Positions 15,589-26,236 are shown, counted from the stretch's first letter. The stretch is DNA of 64,000 nucleotides from Melioribacteraceae bacterium (GCA_026417375.1 JAOADJ010000036.1:124001-188000); one strand, 5' to 3'. Notes: a model not told the origin generated them from the letters alone. Numbers and translations are program-made.

Positions 15589-17068
15589 ATCAATTTTTTT
15601 GTTACTAATTATTAGTTCAATAAATTTTTCGCAAGTTGTAAAAAAAGATTCTTTACAAAAGAATATAAATACTCTTCAAGAGTTACGAGATCAACTTGAT
15701 GATTTTTTTGGAGAACAAAATTTCTCAAATGCTTTTTGGGGTGTAATGGTAAAATCATTAAAGACAGGTGAAATAATTTATAAAAGAAATGCCGATAAAC
15801 TTTTTATACCAGCTTCTAATATTAAATTATTTACAAGTGCTGCAGCATTAATTATTCTTGGTTCTAAATACAAATATCAAACTGATTTATTAGCAAATGG
15901 AATTTTATTACGTGGAACTTTGAAAGGGGATTTAATAATTCAAGGAAGTGGCGACCCAACAATTTCAAACCGTTTTATTGAAGGTAGTGTAACAAAAATT
16001 TTTGAAAATTGGGCTGATTCATTAAAAGCAAAAGGAATTTATGAAATTACCGGTAACATTTATGGTGACGATTCTTTTTTTGATAACAACGATTATGGAC
16101 GTGGTTGGTTATCAGATTACGAAAATAATTGGTATGCTGCACCTTCAAGTGCATTATCTTTTAACAATAATACTATCCAAGTTGTAATTGAACCAACACA
16201 AATAAATTTTCCTGCAAAAATATATACCATTCCGAACACAAATTTTGTTTCTATTATTTCAAGTGTTTTTACTAAAGATCAAACAAAAGAATCAAATATT
16301 TCAATTAACAGAATAAAAGGTACAAACATAATTCAAGTTAAAGGTAATATATCGATTACTGATAAATCAATTTTAAAAAATGTCCCAATTTCAAATCCAT
16401 CTCAATATTTTTTAACAGTGTTAAAAGAAACTTTTGAAAGAAAGGGAATCATTATTCGTGGAAGAACCGGTGTTATCAGTGAAGATAAAATTAATATTGA
16501 TCATAATAATTTAATTCCACTTTTATCTCATTATTCAGTTCAAATGAAATACATCCTTAAAGAAATGAATAAAAACAGTAATAATTTTTATGCTGAACAA
16601 ATTTTAAAAACTATTGGTCTTGAAGAAAATGATTACGGAACAATTCAAAATGGAGTTGATGCATGTGTAAAATATTTTAATCAAATGGGAATAAATATGG
16701 AGAACTTAGTATTGGCAGATGGCTCTGGTTTATCTCGTTTGAATTTAGTTACTCCAAGACAAATAGTAAACCTTTTGACTTTTATGTACAAACATGAAGA
16801 GTTTGAAAAATTTTATGATTCACTACCAATAGCCGGTGTTGATGGAACTTTAATTGACAGAATGCAAAGAACAATTGCAGAAAATAATGTAAGAGCAAAA
16901 CCAGGTTACATAGATAACGTTTCAGCATTATCAGGTTATTTAAAAACAATATCAGGTGAAACATTAGCTTTCTCAATGATTGCAAATAATTTTTTAGCTC
17001 CACCAGTATTAGCCAATTACATTCAGGATAGTGTTTGTCAAAGATTAATAAATTTTAATAGAAATTAA
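15572..17068 (+). CDS. dacB: PBP4-type D-alanyl-D-alanine carboxypeptidase/endopeptidase (S13)
   Basis: Periplasmic low-molecular-weight penicillin-binding protein that trims or cleaves peptidoglycan cross-links. A signal peptide occupies residues 1-20 (ending SSINFSQ). The SxxK motif is ASNIKLF (Ser82, Lys85), the SxN motif is NSNNFYAEQ (Ser336-Asn338), and the third motif reads KPG (443-445) where S13 enzymes normally have KTG. The family insertion between motifs one and two is present. The 498-aa length fits S13. The Thr-to-Pro change could lower activity. The gene overlaps rluB by 17 bp and is followed after 21 bp by lysS with its own GGAGG site. Confidence 0.88.
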   Translation: MKIFLKSIFLLLIISSINFSQVVKKDSLQKNINTLQELRDQLDDFFGEQNFSNAFWGVMVKSLKTGEIIYKRNADKLFIPASNIKLFTSAAALIILGSKYKYQTDLLANGILLRGTLKGDLIIQGSGDPTISNRFIEGSVTKIFENWADSLKAKGIYEITGNIYGDDSFFDNNDYGRGWLSDYENNWYAAPSSALSFNNNTIQVVIEPTQINFPAKIYTIPNTNFVSIISSVFTKDQTKESNISINRIKGTNIIQVKGNISITDKSILKNVPISNPSQYFLTVLKETFERKGIIIRGRTGVISEDKINIDHNNLIPLLSHYSVQMKYILKEMNKNSNNFYAEQILKTIGLEENDYGTIQNGVDACVKYFNQMGINMENLVLADGSGLSRLNLVTPRQIVNLLTFMYKHEEFEKFYDSLPIAGVDGTLIDRMQRTIAENNVRAKPGYIDNVSALSGYLKTISGETLAFSMIANNFLAPPVLANYIQDSVCQRLINFNRN

Positions 17069-17089
17069 TAGTAGAAATAGGAGGACAAT

Positions 17090-18598
17090 TTGGAAAATTT
17101 AAATTATGAACAAGAATTAAATTCATTAATGCAAAGAAGATTTGAAGAGTTAGATGAATTAAATAAAAAAGGTATTCTTCCGTACGCATATAATTATGAT
17201 GTCAATGCTTATTCAAACGATATAAAAAGTAATTATGAAACTTATGAAGGCAAAGATGTTAAAATTGCCGGAAGAATTATGACAATGAGAAGAATGGGTA
17301 AAGCATCTTTTGCACACATTCAAGATAATCAGGGTAAAATTCAAATATATCTCAAAAAAGATGATATTGGTGAATATTACGATATCTTTAGATTACTGGA
17401 TATTGGAGACATTATTGGTGTTGAAGGTTATGTTTTTAAAACTAAGACTGGAGAAATTTCTGTTCATGCAAAATCATTTCAACTTTTAGCTAAATCAATA
17501 AGACCAATTCCGATTGCAAAAGAAGTAATAGATGAAAATGGAAATAAAATTGTTTACGACCAATTTGCAGATAAAGAATTACGCTATCGTCAACGTTATG
17601 TTGATTTAATTGTTAATCCAGAAGTAAAAGAAGTTTTTATTCAACGTTCAAAAATTATCACTGAAATAAGAAAATATTTAGATGATAATGGTTTGCTTGA
17701 AGTTGAAACTCCAATTCTTCAACCATTATATGGCGGAGCAAGTGCGCGTCCATTTGTAACTCATCATAATGCTCTTGATATTGATTTATATTTAAGAATT
17801 GCTGATGAACTTTACTTAAAAAGATTAATTGTTGGTGGTTTTGATGGTGTTTACGAAATTTCAAAAGATTTTAGAAATGAAGGAATGGATAGAACTCATA
17901 ACCCAGAATTTACAATGTTAGAACTTTATGTTGCATATAAAGATTATTTCTGGATGATGGAATTTGTTGAAAATATGATTGCTACAATTGCAAAAAAAGT
18001 TTTTGGAAAAACTGAATTTGAAATAGAAGGTAGCATTGTTAATTTTAATCCACCATGGAAAAGAATTTCGATGGTTGATGAATTAAAAAACTATACCGGA
18101 ATTGATGTACTTCAAGCTACAAATGATGAATTAAAGAAAGTTTTGAAATCTAAAAATGTTGATTTAGAAGGTGGTGAAAGCAAAGGAAAATTAATTGATT
18201 TATTATTTGAAGCAACAATTCAACCAACATTAATTCAACCAACATTTGTAATGGATTATCCTGTTGAACTTTCACCACTAGCAAAAAAACATCGCTCACG
18301 CGAAGGATTGGTTGAAAGATTTGAAGGTTTTGTTTTAGGAAGAGAAATTTGTAATGCATTTAGCGAACTAAATGATCCGCTGGATCAAAAACAAAGATTT
18401 ATTGACCAATCAAAAATGCGTGATGAAGGAGATGAAGAAGCTCATCAAATTGATGAAGATTATGTTCGTGCTTTGGAATATGGTATGCCACCTACGGCTG
18501 GTTTAGGTATTGGTATTGATAGATTAGTAATGTTATTAACTAATCAATCATCAATAAGAGATGTTTTATTATTTCCACAAATGAAACCACAAAAATGA
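17090..18598 (+). CDS. lysS: lysine--tRNA ligase (class II)
   Basis: Charges tRNA-Lys. An N-terminal OB-fold anticodon-binding domain (about residues 55-150, [20 protein letters not shown]) is followed by a class II catalytic core with [14 protein letters not shown] (motif 2) and [13 protein letters not shown] (motif 3). The 502-aa length is normal. The start is TTG, chosen because AGGAGG lies 6 nt upstream and the [16 protein letters not shown] helix begins immediately, as in other LysRS. The stop overlaps the next ATG (ATGA). Confidence 0.95.
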   Translation: MENLNYEQELNSLMQRRFEELDELNKKGILPYAYNYDVNAYSNDIKSNYETYEGKDVKIAGRIMTMRRMGKASFAHIQDNQGKIQIYLKKDDIGEYYDIFRLLDIGDIIGVEGYVFKTKTGEISVHAKSFQLLAKSIRPIPIAKEVIDENGNKIVYDQFADKELRYRQRYVDLIVNPEVKEVFIQRSKIITEIRKYLDDNGLLEVETPILQPLYGGASARPFVTHHNALDIDLYLRIADELYLKRLIVGGFDGVYEISKDFRNEGMDRTHNPEFTMLELYVAYKDYFWMMEFVENMIATIAKKVFGKTEFEIEGSIVNFNPPWKRISMVDELKNYTGIDVLQATNDELKKVLKSKNVDLEGGESKGKLIDLLFEATIQPTLIQPTFVMDYPVELSPLAKKHRSREGLVERFEGFVLGREICNAFSELNDPLDQKQRFIDQSKMRDEGDEEAHQIDEDYVRALEYGMPPTAGLGIGIDRLVMLLTNQSSIRDVLLFPQMKPQK

Positions 18599-20205
18599 TT
18601 AAATACTTTAAAAATATTCCATTACTAACTCTTGCTATTATCATTGGTGTTTATCTTGGTTTAAAATTATCGAGATATATTTCAATTGATGAAAATCAAA
18701 GAGAAGCAAATAAAATATCTCAGATACTAGATTACACTGAGAAATATTATGTTGATTCGGTAAACTCAAAAAAACTAGTTGAAGATGCAATAAACGGAAT
18801 GTTCTCTTCATTAGATCCACATACTTCATATATTGATGCTGAAGAACAAAAATTAAGTGAAGTTGAATTCAGAGGTAACTTTGAAGGTATTGGTGTTGAA
18901 TTTCAGATTATTGATGATACTATCACAGTTGTTTCTCCAATTACTGGTGGACCTAGTGAATTAGTTGGAATTTTTTCTGGTGATAGAATTATTAAAATTA
19001 ATGGCATCAGTTGTATTGGATGGAAAAATGATAAAGTAATTAAAACATTACGAGGTTCTAAAGGAACTAAAGTTAATTTAACTGTTTTTAGACCTTCAAA
19101 TAAAAAAGAGATTGAATTTGTTGTTACAAGAGATAAAATAAATTTAAATTCTGTTGATATTTCATTAATGACTGATAATGAAACCGGATATATTTATCTA
19201 ACACGATTTGCAGAAACATCTCTAGATGAAATTATTGATGCTTTAGATAAACTACAAAAAAAAGGGATGAAAAAATTAATTCTTGATTTAAGAAATAATC
19301 CCGGTGGTTTGTTAAATCAAGCATTTTATATTTCAGATTTATTTATTGATGGAAATAAAATGATTGTTTATACAAAATCACGAATTAAAAATTTTAATGA
19401 AGAATTCCGTGCAGAAAAAACATATCCATATGAAAAAATTCCTATTGTTGTTTTGGTTAATTCAGGTTCAGCTTCTGCAAGTGAAATTGTTGCTGGTGCA
19501 ATTCAAGATTGGGATCGTGGTTTAATTGTTGGTGAAACTACTTTCGGTAAAGGTTTAGTACAAAGACCATTTGAATTGAATGATGGTTCTGCAGTAAGAA
19601 TTACTATTGCAAAATATTTCACTCCAAGTGGAAGACAAATTCAAAGAAATTATACAGATAAAGAAAAATATTATCTTCAAGCATTTACAAGAAATGAAAA
19701 TGAACAAGATAATTTGAATCATCAAGCTGAAAAAGATTCATCAAGACCAAAGTATAAAACAAATTCTGGACGTATTGTTTATGGTGGTGGTGGAATTACG
19801 CCTGATTATATAATTGATGCCGGTCGCTTAACCAATTTTTCAGTAGAGTTAAGAAAAAATAATATTTTTTATTTATTCGTAAGAAAATTAATGGATGCAA
19901 ATGGTAACGTAATAAGAAATAAATTTTCAAATGATATTGATAAATTTGTTAATGAGTTTACTTTCTCTGAAAATCAAATAAATGAGTTTATTAAATTTGC
20001 CGAAAACCATAAAGTTAAATTTAATTCCAAAGAATTCAATTTAGATAAAAAATATATTTTGAACATTTTAAAAGCATTTCTTGCACGCGATTTATTTAAA
20101 AGAGAAGGTTGGTATTTAACAATGTTAAAAAATGATAACCAATATCAAAAAGCTTTTTCTTTATTAAAAAACAATCAAGAAATGAAAGGACTTTTAATTA
20201 AATGA
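18595..20205 (+). CDS. C-terminal processing peptidase (S41 family)
   Basis: Periplasmic serine protease of the CtpA/Prc family that cleaves near protein C-termini. One N-terminal signal-anchor helix (about residues 6-25) precedes the S41 N-terminal helical region, a PDZ domain (about 95-175), and a catalytic domain. In the latter, [15 protein letters not shown] carries the nucleophilic Ser and [12 protein letters not shown] carries the general-base Lys about 25 residues later. At 536 aa it is somewhat longer than average through a C-terminal helical extension. It is translationally coupled to lysS by a 4-bp overlap, and the next gene overlaps it the same way. Substrates are not predictable. 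Confidence 0.92.
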   Translation: MIKYFKNIPLLTLAIIIGVYLGLKLSRYISIDENQREANKISQILDYTEKYYVDSVNSKKLVEDAINGMFSSLDPHTSYIDAEEQKLSEVEFRGNFEGIGVEFQIIDDTITVVSPITGGPSELVGIFSGDRIIKINGISCIGWKNDKVIKTLRGSKGTKVNLTVFRPSNKKEIEFVVTRDKINLNSVDISLMTDNETGYIYLTRFAETSLDEIIDALDKLQKKGMKKLILDLRNNPGGLLNQAFYISDLFIDGNKMIVYTKSRIKNFNEEFRAEKTYPYEKIPIVVLVNSGSASASEIVAGAIQDWDRGLIVGETTFGKGLVQRPFELNDGSAVRITIAKYFTPSGRQIQRNYTDKEKYYLQAFTRNENEQDNLNHQAEKDSSRPKYKTNSGRIVYGGGGITPDYIIDAGRLTNFSVELRKNNIFYLFVRKLMDANGNVIRNKFSNDIDKFVNEFTFSENQINEFIKFAENHKVKFNSKEFNLDKKYILNILKAFLARDLFKREGWYLTMLKNDNQYQKAFSLLKNNQEMKGLLIK

Positions 20206-20789
20206 CTCTTATTCATAAAATTAATTTTGTAAATAAATTAAATAACGAATTAAAATTAATTCCATATGAAAACAAACTTCCAAAAATTGATGAATCGGTA
20301 TTTTTAGCTTCCGGTTCAAAAATAATTGGTGATACTGAAATAGGTGAAAAATCTTCTGTCTGGTATAATACAGTTATTCGAGGTGATGTTAATTTTATTA
20401 AAATCGGAAGTCTTACAAATGTTCAAGATAATTCCATGCTTCATGTTACAAATCAAAAGTATCCTTTAATAATTGGCAACAAAGTTACAATAGGTCATTC
20501 TGTTACACTTCATGGATGTATAATTAATGATTTAACATTAATTGGAATCGGATCAGTAATTTTAGATGGAGCAATTGTTGAAGAATATTCAATGGTTGCA
20601 GCTGGATCTGTTGTTAAACCAGGATTTGTTGTGCCTTCTAAAAAATTAGTTGCTGGCGTTCCTGCTAAAGTTGTTAGAGATTTAACCGAGACGGAATTGC
20701 AAGAATTTGAATTATCTGCTAATAGATATTTTAGCTATGTTGAAAAAACTGTTGAATCAATTTATAATTATTTTCAGGGAAATGAATGA
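20202..20789 (+). CDS. gamma-carbonic anhydrase-like hexapeptide-repeat protein
   Basis: Left-handed beta-helix protein of the gamma-class carbonic anhydrase / YrdA-PaaY family. GDTEIGEKSSVWYNTVIRGDVN and following hexapeptide repeats form the helix. The three zinc-binding histidines appear as SMLHVTN and IGHSVTLHGC. VAGVPAKVVRDLTE marks the C-terminal helix. The 195-aa length includes about 25 N-terminal residues beyond the usual start. Many such proteins bind metal without measurable anhydrase activity, so the reaction is not certain. It overlaps the peptidase upstream and ybeY downstream by 4 bp each. Confidence 0.85.
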   Translation: MTLIHKINFVNKLNNELKLIPYENKLPKIDESVFLASGSKIIGDTEIGEKSSVWYNTVIRGDVNFIKIGSLTNVQDNSMLHVTNQKYPLIIGNKVTIGHSVTLHGCIINDLTLIGIGSVILDGAIVEEYSMVAAGSVVKPGFVVPSKKLVAGVPAKVVRDLTETELQEFELSANRYFSYVEKTVESIYNYFQGNE

Positions 20790-21226
20790 AAGGATTAAAG
20801 ATATTTACTGAAAAAGGAATAAGAGTAAATAAGAAAAAGATTGATCTTATAATTCAAAAATTAAAAGACGAAATTGAATTTAAAATAGAAAGCTTTGAAT
20901 TAAACTTTGTTAATTCAGAAACAATTTCAGAAATAAATAAAAAATTTCTTAATCATAATGGTTCTACAGATATAATAACTTTTAATTATTCAGAAGAAAA
21001 ATATAGATTTGACGCCGAAATTTTTATTTCTATTCCAGATGCTATTGAAAATTCTAAAAAATATAAAGTTAAATCCGATAATGAAATTGGAAGATTAATA
21101 ATACATGGAGTTTTACATTTACTTGGCTATGATGATACAACTCCGAACAAAAAGAAAACGATGAAAAAATATGAAAATTATTTTGTTAACAAATTAGATA
21201 AAATTTTTAAAGGAATATTATTGTAA
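20786..21226 (+). CDS. ybeY: endoribonuclease YbeY
   Basis: Zn-dependent RNase required for 16S rRNA 3' maturation and ribosome quality control. The metal-binding signature is IIHGVLHLLGYDD (HGxLHLxGYDD), preceded by STDIITFNYSE, which matches the conserved TDVLSFP-like segment. The usual third histidine of the HxxxHxxGxxH pattern appears to be replaced here: the residues after GYDD are TTPNKKKTMKKYE, with no His. The 146-aa length is normal. Overlaps of 4 bp upstream and 1 bp downstream indicate an operon. Confidence 0.87.
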   Translation: MKGLKIFTEKGIRVNKKKIDLIIQKLKDEIEFKIESFELNFVNSETISEINKKFLNHNGSTDIITFNYSEEKYRFDAEIFISIPDAIENSKKYKVKSDNEIGRLIIHGVLHLLGYDDTTPNKKKTMKKYENYFVNKLDKIFKGILL

Positions 21227-21678
21227 TGACATCAAAAATTGTTGAAGTATTAACAAAAATTTTAGAAGCAATTAATAAAAATAAAACTCTTGAAGAAGTT
21301 GGTAAAAACTTAAAAAAATCTAAAGAATATGATGAAAAAATTATTAATGTAGCTTTTGCATTATTATATGATAAAATTATTTTAAATAAATCTTCAGATG
21401 TTTTGGAAAATGATTCTAAAAGTTTTAGAATTTTTTCTGATGAAGAAATTGAAATTATTGGAATTGATAATCAAAATTATTTAATTCATTTATTGAACCT
21501 TGGTTTAATTGATAGAATAAACCTTGAAAAAATATTGTATCAAATTACTTTGTTCCCTGAATTAAAAATTTCTAAAAATGATATTAACTGGATGATTATT
21601 TTATCATTAATGGAAAACAATAATAACCTATTACCGGGAAGTAGATTTTTATTAAACTCTTCAGATATCGTTAATTAA
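21226..21678 (+). CDS. DUF494 (Smg-like) family protein
   Basis: 150-residue cytoplasmic protein that looks like the Smg/DUF494 family. SKIVEVLTKILEAINKNKTL at the start, an ISDEEIEIIG-like middle (RIFSDEEIEIIGIDNQNYL) and a C-terminal FPELKISKNDINWMIILSLM fit the family. Smg neighbours topA and dprA in many Proteobacteria, and here too it sits 9 bp before topA, which supports the assignment. Its biochemical function is unknown. It starts with TAATG overlap after ybeY. Confidence 0.8.
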   Translation: MTSKIVEVLTKILEAINKNKTLEEVGKNLKKSKEYDEKIINVAFALLYDKIILNKSSDVLENDSKSFRIFSDEEIEIIGIDNQNYLIHLLNLGLIDRINLEKILYQITLFPELKISKNDINWMIILSLMENNNNLLPGSRFLLNSSDIVN

Positions 21679-21687
21679 GGAAAATAC

Positions 21688-23922
21688 ATGTCAAAAAATT
21701 TAATTCTGGTAGAATCACCTTCGAAAGCAAAAACAATAAATAAGTACGTTGGAAGAAATTATATTGTTGAAGCAACAATTGGTCATATTAAAAATTTACC
21801 TAAAACTAAACTTGGTGTTGATATAGAAAATGGATTTACACCAACTTTATTAAATATTCGTGGTAAAGGAGATTTAATAAAAAAAATAAAAAATCTTGCT
21901 TCTAAATCTGAAAAAATTTTTATAGCAACCGACCCTGATAGAGAAGGTGAAGCAATTGCACAAGATGTTGCCGATATTTTAGATAAAAATGAAAAAGAAA
22001 AAATTTCAAGAGTATTATTTAATGAAATTACTAAGAAAGCAGTCAATGAAGCTTTAAAAAATCCAATTAAAATTGATGATAAATTAGTTGAATCCCAACG
22101 GGCAAGAAGAGTAATGGATAGAATTATTGGTTACAAAGTAAGTCCATTTCTTTGGCGTGCCGTTCTTGATTCTTACGGAAGCTCATTATCTGCTGGTCGG
22201 GTTCAATCTGTTGCTTTACGTCTTATTTGTGAACGTGAAGATGAAATTGATAAATTTATACCAACTGAATATTGGTCAATAGTTGCAGATTTCAAAACAG
22301 AAAATGGTGAAACTTTTTCTGCAAAGTTATTCGAAGTTGATGGAAAGCAAATTAAAATTCCTCCTAAACCACAAATGTCAAATAAAGACTGGGAAGAATT
22401 TTTAAAATCTAATTTTGCAATATCTTCAAAAGAAATAGCTGATAAAATTTTAAATGAATTAAAAAATAAAACGAATTATTTTATCAGCGATATTGTTAAA
22501 AAAGAAAGTAAAAAAAATCCATATCCGCCATTTATTACAAGCACACTTCAAGCTGAAGCATCAAAAAAATTCAGAATGCGTCCACGAAAAACGATGATGA
22601 TTGCTCAACAACTTTACGAAGGTATTGATTTAGGTAAAGAAGGCACTACTGGTTTAATAACTTATATGAGAACAGATTCAACAAGATTAAGTAATGATAT
22701 TGTTAATGATGCAAGAGATTTTATAAACGATAAATTTGGAAATAATTATCTGCCCGAAAATCCAAAATCATATGAATCAAAAAACAAGAAAAATGTTCAG
22801 GATGCTCATGAAGCAATTCGTCCAACTTCACTTAAATATACTCCCGATTTTGTAAAAGAATTTTTAAGTGACGATCAATTTAAAATTTATGACTTAATTT
22901 GGAAAAGATTTATTGCATGTCAAATGGAATCTGCTAAAGTTGAAACTACTTCAATAATTGTTTCTGCAGATGAATATAATTTCAGAGCATCTGGTACTGC
23001 AATCTTATTTGATGGATTTCTCAAATTATATGATGAAGATATTGAAGAGACAGAAAAATCGGAAAATGGTAATGGTAATTCACAAATTCCAGCTGGTTTA
23101 TTAAAAAATCAAAAACTTAATTTATTATCAATAAACTCAAATCAACATTTTACTAAACCTCCTGCACGTTATACCGAAAGTTCACTTATAAAAGAATTAG
23201 AAAGTAATGGAATAGGAAGACCTAGCACTTATGCCATGATATTAGGTACTATTGTTGACCGTAAATATGTAGAATTAATTGATAGAAAAATAATTCCGAC
23301 TCCATTAGGAAGAAAAGTAAATTCTATTTTAGTAAATAATTTTCCGGATATAGTAAATGTAAACTTCACTGCAAAAATGGAAGATGAACTTGATTTAATT
23401 GCAAATGGAGAAATTGAATACTTAAAAGTTTTAAATGATTTTTATGAACCATTTATAAAAGATTTGAAAGAAGTTGAATCTAATCTTGAAAAAATAATTT
23501 GTGAAAAATGTGGTTCAGAAATGGAATTAAAAATTGGAAGATTCGGAAAATTTTTTGCTTGTACAAATTATCCGACATGTAAAAATATTAAGTCATTAAA
23601 AGAAATTTCTGGAGTTAGTTTAGAACCCGAATACACTGGAGACTCTTGTCCAAAATGTGGTTCAAAAACAGTTTATCGTGAAGGTAAATTTGGAAAATTT
23701 ATTGGTTGTGAAAAATATCCCGACTGCGATTTTACAAAAGTAATTACTCTTGGTTTAACTTGTCCAAAATGTAACGAAGGTGAAATAATTACTAAAAGAA
23801 CAAAACGTGGAAGAACATTCTACGGTTGTAATCGTTATCCCGATTGCGATTATGCAAGCTGGACTTTGCCGAAACCAAAAACAGAAGATGATGAAGTTAT
23901 AACCGAAGAAGATGAATACTAA
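21688..23922 (+). CDS. topA: DNA topoisomerase I
   Basis: Type IA topoisomerase that relaxes negative supercoils. The Toprim domain starts at NLILVESPSKAKTINKY, with ATDPDREGEAIAQDV as its acidic metal site. The active-site tyrosine is in GLITYMRTDSTRLS (about residue 320). Three C-terminal four-cysteine zinc ribbons follow (CEKCGSEM, CPKCGSKT, CPKCNEGE), then an acidic tail (EDDEVITEEDEY). The 744-aa length is normal. The TAA is directly followed by the ATG of the recombinase, sharing one base. Confidence 0.96.
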   Translation: MSKNLILVESPSKAKTINKYVGRNYIVEATIGHIKNLPKTKLGVDIENGFTPTLLNIRGKGDLIKKIKNLASKSEKIFIATDPDREGEAIAQDVADILDKNEKEKISRVLFNEITKKAVNEALKNPIKIDDKLVESQRARRVMDRIIGYKVSPFLWRAVLDSYGSSLSAGRVQSVALRLICEREDEIDKFIPTEYWSIVADFKTENGETFSAKLFEVDGKQIKIPPKPQMSNKDWEEFLKSNFAISSKEIADKILNELKNKTNYFISDIVKKESKKNPYPPFITSTLQAEASKKFRMRPRKTMMIAQQLYEGIDLGKEGTTGLITYMRTDSTRLSNDIVNDARDFINDKFGNNYLPENPKSYESKNKKNVQDAHEAIRPTSLKYTPDFVKEFLSDDQFKIYDLIWKRFIACQMESAKVETTSIIVSADEYNFRASGTAILFDGFLKLYDEDIEETEKSENGNGNSQIPAGLLKNQKLNLLSINSNQHFTKPPARYTESSLIKELESNGIGRPSTYAMILGTIVDRKYVELIDRKIIPTPLGRKVNSILVNNFPDIVNVNFTAKMEDELDLIANGEIEYLKVLNDFYEPFIKDLKEVESNLEKIICEKCGSEMELKIGRFGKFFACTNYPTCKNIKSLKEISGVSLEPEYTGDSCPKCGSKTVYREGKFGKFIGCEKYPDCDFTKVITLGLTCPKCNEGEIITKRTKRGRTFYGCNRYPDCDYASWTLPKPKTEDDEVITEEDEY

Positions 23923-24818
23923 TGGAATACAAAAAATTAAATGATGTTTTAGATGAATTATTAACTGAATTGAGTGGTGTTAATCGTGCATCAAATAATA
24001 CTGTACAAGCCTACAAAAAAGATATAGAACAATTTATTTCTTTTTGTAATGAAAAAGGAATTATTTACTTAAGTGATGTAAAAGAAAAGACAATCAAAAA
24101 TTTTATAATGTTTTTAAGTTCGGAAAAATCAGAAAAAACAACAATCTCACGAAAACTTTCATCATTAAGAAAATTATTTGAATATGCAATAAAAAATAAT
24201 TTTATCGATTTTAATCCTATTATGAAAATTCAAAACCCTAAAGTAAAAAGAAAACTTCCAAGCACTTTAAACCTTGATTCTTATCTGGAAATTTATAAAT
24301 TGATAACCAAAGAAAATGAAAATTTAGAAGCAAAAAAATTAATTGCAATTTTTGAGTTACTTTATGGTTGTGCTTTACGTGTTTCAGAACTTTGCTCTCT
24401 TAATATCGAAAATTTAGATATGCCAAATGAAACTTTAAGAGTAATTGGAAAAGGTTCTAAAACAAGAATTGTCCCAATTGGTAAAAAATCAATTGAAGTA
24501 TTAAAAGAATATTTGAATACAATTGAAATAACTAATAATAAACAACCTTTGTTTACAAAAAATAATAATACCCGCATTGATAGATTTTACGTTTACGAAA
24601 AAGTCAAAAAATATATTAGTCAGGTTTCTGATATTGAGAAAAAAAGTCCTCATATATTAAGACACAGTGCAGCAACACATATGCTTGACAACGAAGCAGA
24701 TATACTTGCTGTAAAAGAAATTTTAGGTCACGAAAATCTTTCAACTACTCAAATTTACACACATGTAAGTATTGAAAGATTAAAACGCTCATATAAAAAA
24801 GCACATCCAAAATCCTAA
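23922..24818 (+). CDS. XerC/XerD-type tyrosine recombinase
   Basis: Site-specific recombinase that most likely resolves chromosome dimers at dif. An N-terminal SAM-like DNA-binding domain (about residues 1-95) is followed by the catalytic domain. There, Arg is in LYGCALRVSELCSL, His-x-x-Arg in HILRHSAATHML, a second His in LGHENLSTTQIY, and Tyr in QIYTHVS. The 298-aa length is exactly that of XerC/XerD. The position next to topA and hpf fits a housekeeping copy rather than an integron or phage integrase. XerC and XerD cannot be separated by eye, so no symbol is given. Confidence 0.92.
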   Translation: MEYKKLNDVLDELLTELSGVNRASNNTVQAYKKDIEQFISFCNEKGIIYLSDVKEKTIKNFIMFLSSEKSEKTTISRKLSSLRKLFEYAIKNNFIDFNPIMKIQNPKVKRKLPSTLNLDSYLEIYKLITKENENLEAKKLIAIFELLYGCALRVSELCSLNIENLDMPNETLRVIGKGSKTRIVPIGKKSIEVLKEYLNTIEITNNKQPLFTKNNNTRIDRFYVYEKVKKYISQVSDIEKKSPHILRHSAATHMLDNEADILAVKEILGHENLSTTQIYTHVSIERLKRSYKKAHPKS

Positions 24819-24831
24819 AAGGAGGAAAGCT

Positions 24832-25176
24832 ATGAATATTAGAATCACTTCACGTAAATTCAAAGCAAAAGATTCATTGAAAGATTTTATTAAAGATGAA
24901 GTTAAATCTCTTGAAAGATATTTCGATGAAATTCTTGATTGCAATGTAATTCTTAGCTTCACACACATGAAAGATAGCATTAAAACTGCTGAAATTATTG
25001 TTAAACTACCGGGGCATACAATTTCAGTTGAAGTTTCAACAGATGAATTTGAGAAATCTGTTTCACAAGCTGTTGAAAAAATTCAAAAACAATTAATTAA
25101 AATAAAAACTAAACGAGTTGATAAGAAAAAAGTTGCCTCAAAAAGATTAAAAGTTAAGGAAATCAATGAAGATTGA
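24832..25176 (+). CDS. hpf: ribosome hibernation-promoting factor, short form
   Basis: Binds the 30S decoding region and inactivates ribosomes in stationary phase. The sequence starts NIRITSRKFKAKDSLKDFIK and continues with a Lys-rich helix and VEVSTDEFEKSVSQAVEKIQKQL, the second conserved helix of the HPF/RaiA fold. At 114 aa it is the short form, lacking the C-terminal dimerisation domain of long HPF. A strong AAGGAGG lies 6 nt before the ATG. It overlaps hprK by 11 bp, a neighbour pair seen in other bacteria in the rpoN/PTS-Ntr region. Confidence 0.9.
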   Translation: MNIRITSRKFKAKDSLKDFIKDEVKSLERYFDEILDCNVILSFTHMKDSIKTAEIIVKLPGHTISVEVSTDEFEKSVSQAVEKIQKQLIKIKTKRVDKKKVASKRLKVKEINED

Positions 25177-26176
25177 TGAAAAAAATATTACAAAAAAAGA
25201 AAGCATTACAGTTGATTTCTTTTATAAAAATGTAAAAGATAGATTTGATATAAAATTATTGAATGAAGAAGTTAGTTTAAATAGATTAATCTACGAACAA
25301 AATCTTCATAGACCAGGCTTACCCTTAGCTGGTTTTTTAGAATTATTTTCTAAGAATCGCATTCAGGTTTTTGGCAATACAGAAATGCGGTTCTTAGAAA
25401 ATCAACCCATTGAAGAAAGGAAATTAGCTTGTGAAAGAATATTTAAATTTAATGTCCCATGCATAATAATAACTAATGGTATTCAACCACCAAATGAAAT
25501 GCTTGAACTTGCTAATAAATATTCTATTCCAATTTTCTCATCAAAATATGAAACAACTAAAATTGCATACTTAATAAGTGATTTTTTGGAAGATCAATTT
25601 TCCCCAAGAATATCTCTACACGGTTCTTTTGTAGATGTTTATGGTGTAGGAATGCTTTTTATGGGTAAATCCGGAATTGGGAAAAGTGAAGTTGCTTTAG
25701 ATTTAGTTGAACGAGGTCATAGATTAGTTGCTGATGATGTTGTTATTTTAACCAAAAAAGGGGAAGGCATTCTCATTGGATCTGGAACTGAATTAGTTAA
25801 ACATTTTATGGAAGTGCGTGGAATTGGAATAATAGACATTAGAAGTATGTTTGGCGTTCGTGCTATTCGTTATCAAAAAAGATTGGAAATTATTATTGAA
25901 CTTGAAATTTGGGACGAAAACTTTGAATATACACGTACCGGATTAGATGACAAATTTGTAAATGTAATGGGTGTTGAAATTCCTTATGTCAAACTACCAA
26001 TTCTACCGGGTAAAAATATAACTGTAATTTCTGAAATTATTTCTTTGAACTATCTCCTTAAACACTATGGATATGATGCTGCTAAAATTATGCAACAAAA
26101 ATTAATTGACAAAATTCGCCAAAAACAAAGTAATTTGAACAGAGCAGTTGACTATTTTGAACATGATTTTGAGTAA
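25166..26176 (+). CDS. hprK: HPr kinase/phosphorylase
   Basis: Phosphorylates and dephosphorylates a regulatory serine of HPr or related proteins. The N-terminal domain (about residues 1-130) is followed by a kinase domain with a Walker A motif GKSGIGKSEVALDL. The family signature is VRGIGIIDIRSMFGVRA, with VADDVV between them. The 336-aa length is normal. No HPr or EI gene is in the window, so its partner lies elsewhere; in non-Firmicutes HprK often serves a regulatory PTS rather than sugar uptake. It overlaps hpf, suggesting joint expression. Confidence 0.93.
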   Translation: MKIDEKNITKKESITVDFFYKNVKDRFDIKLLNEEVSLNRLIYEQNLHRPGLPLAGFLELFSKNRIQVFGNTEMRFLENQPIEERKLACERIFKFNVPCIIITNGIQPPNEMLELANKYSIPIFSSKYETTKIAYLISDFLEDQFSPRISLHGSFVDVYGVGMLFMGKSGIGKSEVALDLVERGHRLVADDVVILTKKGEGILIGSGTELVKHFMEVRGIGIIDIRSMFGVRAIRYQKRLEIIIELEIWDENFEYTRTGLDDKFVNVMGVEIPYVKLPILPGKNITVISEIISLNYLLKHYGYDAAKIMQQKLIDKIRQKQSNLNRAVDYFEHDFE

Positions 26177-26196
26177 TATTTTACTTAAAAAATTAC

Positions 26197-26225
26197 TTGA
26201 CTACTCAAAAGTCATTTGTTATCTT
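26197..26225 (+). promoter_or_regulatory. promoter of the M23 peptidase gene
   Basis: TTGACT (26197-26202), 17 nt, TATCTT (26220-26225) is a good sigma70-like promoter; TATCTTCG also approaches the Bacteroidota -7 element TAnnTTTG. The predicted start site is about 5 nt before the ATG at 26237, and no ribosome-binding site exists, so the mRNA would be nearly leaderless. Confidence 0.55.
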
Positions 26226-26236
26226 CGCAACGCGAT

